This document shows, in pieces, positions 31,880 through 34,415 of a stretch of 34,415 nt of DNA (position 1 is the stretch's first letter; each line of letters begins with the position of its first letter). The position numbers were made by a program, and so were the translations under genes. Origin of the DNA: Candidatus Anaerobiospirillum stercoravium (GTDB taxonomy: Bacteria; Pseudomonadota; Gammaproteobacteria; Enterobacterales; Succinivibrionaceae). The stretch lies in contig DXIF01000017.1 in NCBI GenBank assembly GCA_019113025.1, positions 1 to 34,415 of the forward strand. The letters are read 5' to 3'. Below the pieces are notes generated by a model, which saw only the letters and a list, made by a program, of their open reading frames with translations, did not search any database and was not told the origin of the DNA.

Positions 31880-34415
31880 GATATGAGCTGGCGGTACTCG
31901 TCGTGCAGCTTGCTCAGTAAATCCACGGTCAAATAGACGATAGCGCTATTGCCGCTGCCTTCTAACTCAAGCAGCGGCTCATCGAAGTGCTCAAAGCTAA
32001 ACTCATTGAGCACCTCAATGGCGTAATTGCCCGAGAGTAAGCCATGGCTGACGCAGATACCGTTAAACTCGCTGTAGACCATCGCGTCAGTACCTTGCAC
32101 CGCTAAGGCCTCAATCACCTTTTGCAGCTTCGGATTCAAGCTGCCAATCAGGCACTGCGCGACCGCGGCGCCCGGTGTGCGCGCGGCGGCACCAGTTGCC
32201 GCCGCCTGGGCCCCAGACTCAGGCTGAGGCTCTGCGGCACGCGCGTGCAGCCCCGCTTGCGGCTCTGCTTGTGGCCCTTGCGGCGCATCTGATTGCGCCG
32301 CTTGCGACACTGCTGGTTGCACCGCTTGCACCGCTGCCTGTTGAGCCGCTTGCTGGGCGGCGTGCTGGGCTGCATGTTTCTGCGCCATGACCTCGCTTAA
32401 GCTTGGCCCGGACTCATCCACCCCCGACTCTTCCTCGCGCAGCTTGGTGATGACGTCTTGCACCTCGGCGCTCTCTAAGAGCTTGCGGCGAATTTTTTCG
32501 GCGTCGAGCACCAGCTGCTCGGGCTCATGGTAGCTGCGCAGATTCCAGAAGATACCGGTGCGCAGCAAGTTCTCGTTCTTGTCGGGATCAAAGAAGTAGC
32601 TTGAGACCATGTTGGCGACCTTGGAGGCCTTGTGCTGGCAGTCACTGGTTGGCGCCGACGTCAGGTACAGACGCGCAAGCAAATTGACGTAGCGCAACTG
32701 CGCCGCCTTATCCCCGGGGTGTTGCTTGAACTCAAAGGTGACGCCTAAGGCAAAGAAGCGCTGCAGCTCCTTGATGTTATCGGCATGCAGATTCAAGGAG
32801 TTGACGTCATTGCCGCTGTACAGATGCAAGCTACGCTGCATCAGCTCGTCATAGGAGAGCGGACCATCCTCTAAGATGATATTGACCGCCCCATGCAGAT
32901 ACTCCAAGACCAAGCGCTCAACCTGATAGTGACCTTGTGAGGCATACATGGTCATGATGTAGCGCGCCAGCTGCAAGACCAAGCCCTCCTTGGCTCCCAG
33001 CGGCAGCACCGCCGCTACCAGCTCCAAGCCTAAATAGGCATAGTGCAGCGTGGCCTTGAGACGCAAGTAAAACTCACGCCCCTGCTCACTGACCAAGAGC
33101 TCAGGCGGAATTACGATGAAGCGCAGATGCTGATAACTTGGACGCAACAATTTGAAGTTAAAGCGCGCGCTCATCAGCGATGGGCTGGGCACCAAGCACA
33201 GGCCCAAGCTCTCTTCACTGATGCGCCCCAACTCCAAGAGCTCTTGCTCCAAGAGCCCCGAGTTAAAGCCCAGCTGGGCGCTGGAAGTCAATGCTAACAG
33301 CTGCTGTTCTAGGCGCTGGGCGCGCGGCAAATCGTGCTTAGTCCAAAACTGGGTCGCCGGGGCCAAGGCTTCGCCTTGCTCGGCGCTGAAGGCAGCCAAG
33401 CAATCTAAAAGCGACAGGGCGGGGCGCTGTGAGAGCTGCGCCTCAACTTGCGCATCGGTAAACTGCGTTTGCAGCTGGGTCTTAAGCCGGTGCGTAATCT
33501 TATGGCGCCACTCTTCAACCCGCGCGCGGGGCGTCGGCACCCGGCCGTCCTCACCTAAGGCTAACGCACCGCTGCGGTGCTTATTAGCTTGCAAGGTCTC
33601 AAGGGTGGGGACGCTGGGGGCAAACTCCTCTTTGAGCAAGTGCAGCGACCCCAAGCGCCCAAAGCCATACAGGACCAAGTTTAACAACAAGCGATTGCAG
33701 CTTAAGCCGTAGATACTGGCGGTAGACTGCACCAAGGACTCTTGATACAGCCCAGGGATCAAGCGGTTAAACACGCCCGCTCCCCGCATTTTCAAGTTGT
33801 ACAGATCCCGCAGATCGACCACCTGCGCGAGGGTATAGAAACGGCGCTCGTTTTGGCACAAGACCCGGCGCACGACAGGCGCCACATAATGGGTAAACAA
33901 AGGTGCTGCCTGCGCGGTTAAGGCATTGAACTCAGGATTAGACCACGCCAAGGTGCGGTGGATAAAGTTGGGATTGAGCCCGACGCGGTTAGTCGCGCTC
34001 AAGCCCTGAATCCAGTCAGGATGCTCGGCAAAAAGCTGAGCCAGAATGGCCCGCTCTTCGGCCTGCTGCACCTCATCTGGCGCTAATTTAGGGAGCGGCA
34101 AGACCGACAAGGCGCTCTTGAGCGCAACCGCGATAATACCTTGCGCCTCAGCATCATCTTCAAAGGAGCGCTCCTTGACCTCAGGCTCAACCTCAGCTTT
34201 CGGCGCCGACAGGCCCAATAAGTCCTGAGGTACCGCCTCAGGATTTGATTCTTGGAGCGCCTTCAAGCCCTCGCTCATGGCCTGCACTAAGAAGCTTGAG
34301 CCCATGAGATCGGTCGCCTCAGTCGAGCCGGCCTCTAAGGCGCCCATGCCCTTATGCGCACTTTGCGCCGCGCGCCGCTCCGCCTGCGCTTGGGCCGCCA
34401 GCGCCGCATCATCAT
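31876..34415 (-). CDS. Large protein with C-terminal TerB_C-like domain (5' end outside the window)
   Basis: The frame stays open to the window edge, so the N terminus is missing. The first ATG inside is at 34347, but the frame continues upstream with Ala/Gln-rich codons. At least 840 residues are visible. The last 85 residues contain EFNGICVSHGLLSGNYAIEV followed by LNEFSFEHFDEPLLE, which fits the TerB_C pattern (a helix, then NEWAFDxFGEPLIE). The middle is helical with FYLRLKATLHYAYLGLELV and ELQRFFALGVTFEF. A Gln/Ala-rich linker (about 640-700 from the first ATG) separates them. Proteins combining TerB_N, TerB and TerB_C usually lie next to a large ATPase/helicase and are linked to tellurite resistance or phage defence. 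Such a partner, if present, would be outside this window to the right. The assignment is moderate. Confidence 0.55.
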   Translation of the reverse strand, partial: DDAALAAQAQAERRAAQSAHKGMGALEAGSTEATDLMGSSFLVQAMSEGLKALQESNPEAVPQDLLGLSAPKAEVEPEVKERSFEDDAEAQGIIAVALKSALSVLPLPKLAPDEVQQAEERAILAQLFAEHPDWIQGLSATNRVGLNPNFIHRTLAWSNPEFNALTAQAAPLFTHYVAPVVRRVLCQNERRFYTLAQVVDLRDLYNLKMRGAGVFNRLIPGLYQESLVQSTASIYGLSCNRLLLNLVLYGFGRLGSLHLLKEEFAPSVPTLETLQANKHRSGALALGEDGRVPTPRARVEEWRHKITHRLKTQLQTQFTDAQVEAQLSQRPALSLLDCLAAFSAEQGEALAPATQFWTKHDLPRAQRLEQQLLALTSSAQLGFNSGLLEQELLELGRISEESLGLCLVPSPSLMSARFNFKLLRPSYQHLRFIVIPPELLVSEQGREFYLRLKATLHYAYLGLELVAAVLPLGAKEGLVLQLARYIMTMYASQGHYQVERLVLEYLHGAVNIILEDGPLSYDELMQRSLHLYSGNDVNSLNLHADNIKELQRFFALGVTFEFKQHPGDKAAQLRYVNLLARLYLTSAPTSDCQHKASKVANMVSSYFFDPDKNENLLRTGIFWNLRSYHEPEQLVLDAEKIRRKLLESAEVQDVITKLREEESGVDESGPSLSEVMAQKHAAQHAAQQAAQQAAVQAVQPAVSQAAQSDAPQGPQAEPQAGLHARAAEPQPESGAQAAATGAAARTPGAAVAQCLIGSLNPKLQKVIEALAVQGTDAMVYSEFNGICVSHGLLSGNYAIEVLNEFSFEHFDEPLLELEGSGNSAIVYLTVDLLSKLHDEYRQLIS

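Overview
The window is chromosomal DNA from a Gram-negative bacterium, most likely a gammaproteobacterium. It encodes a type V autotransporter, an XseA nuclease subunit, tRNAs with encoded CCA ends and sigma70-type promoters. The coding style (fairly GC-rich, Ala/Gln-rich proteins, many CTTA and GCTTAAG words) reminds me of Succinivibrionaceae such as Anaerobiospirillum, but this is an impression, not a demonstrated assignment.

Layout. Positions 238-6123 hold a type I restriction-modification operon, hsdR-hsdM-hsdS, closed by a strong intrinsic terminator. After a 0.6 kb gap comes a 1123-residue subtilisin-type (S8) autotransporter (6796-10167). It meets a small P-loop kinase-like gene tail to tail, the two sharing a CTAA stop. 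Leftward genes follow: a CstA-family peptide/pyruvate-type transporter, a small acidic single-span membrane protein paired with a periplasmic DsbA/ScsC-like thiol oxidoreductase, a Bcr/CflA-type MFS exporter, and a LacI-type regulator.

From about 17.3 to 28.6 kb the density of recognisable genes falls and the window becomes unusual. It holds a 613-residue protein that appears to descend from an IS256/Mutator transposase and has lost part of the catalytic triad (18065-19906). A roughly 2 kb gene-poor stretch with several short tandem repeats follows, then a 5'-truncated short-chain dehydrogenase remnant and a membrane-anchored metallophosphoesterase. Next are a solitary protein resembling the type III secretion protein SctK, a 61-residue ORF behind a good promoter, and a 566-residue protein that looks like an IS1634/IS4-type transposase. 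In that last protein all three acidic catalytic positions are replaced, and a histone-H1-like Lys/Ala/Thr tract is present near its N terminus.

The right end holds a double-hairpin bidirectional terminator, a small secreted protein, a Cys-Leu-Cys tRNA operon with a near-consensus promoter, an xseA gene with a long C-terminal helical extension, and the C-terminal part of a large TerB_C-like protein that runs off the window edge.

The strongest candidates for undescribed biology are the two intact but apparently catalytically dead transposase-derived proteins, of different families and within 10 kb of each other. They could be host-adapted DNA-binding proteins. A second theme is that many of the longer intergenic gaps carry a different short tandem repeat of 5 to 22 bp. 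All family assignments come from reading motifs by eye; no database search was run.
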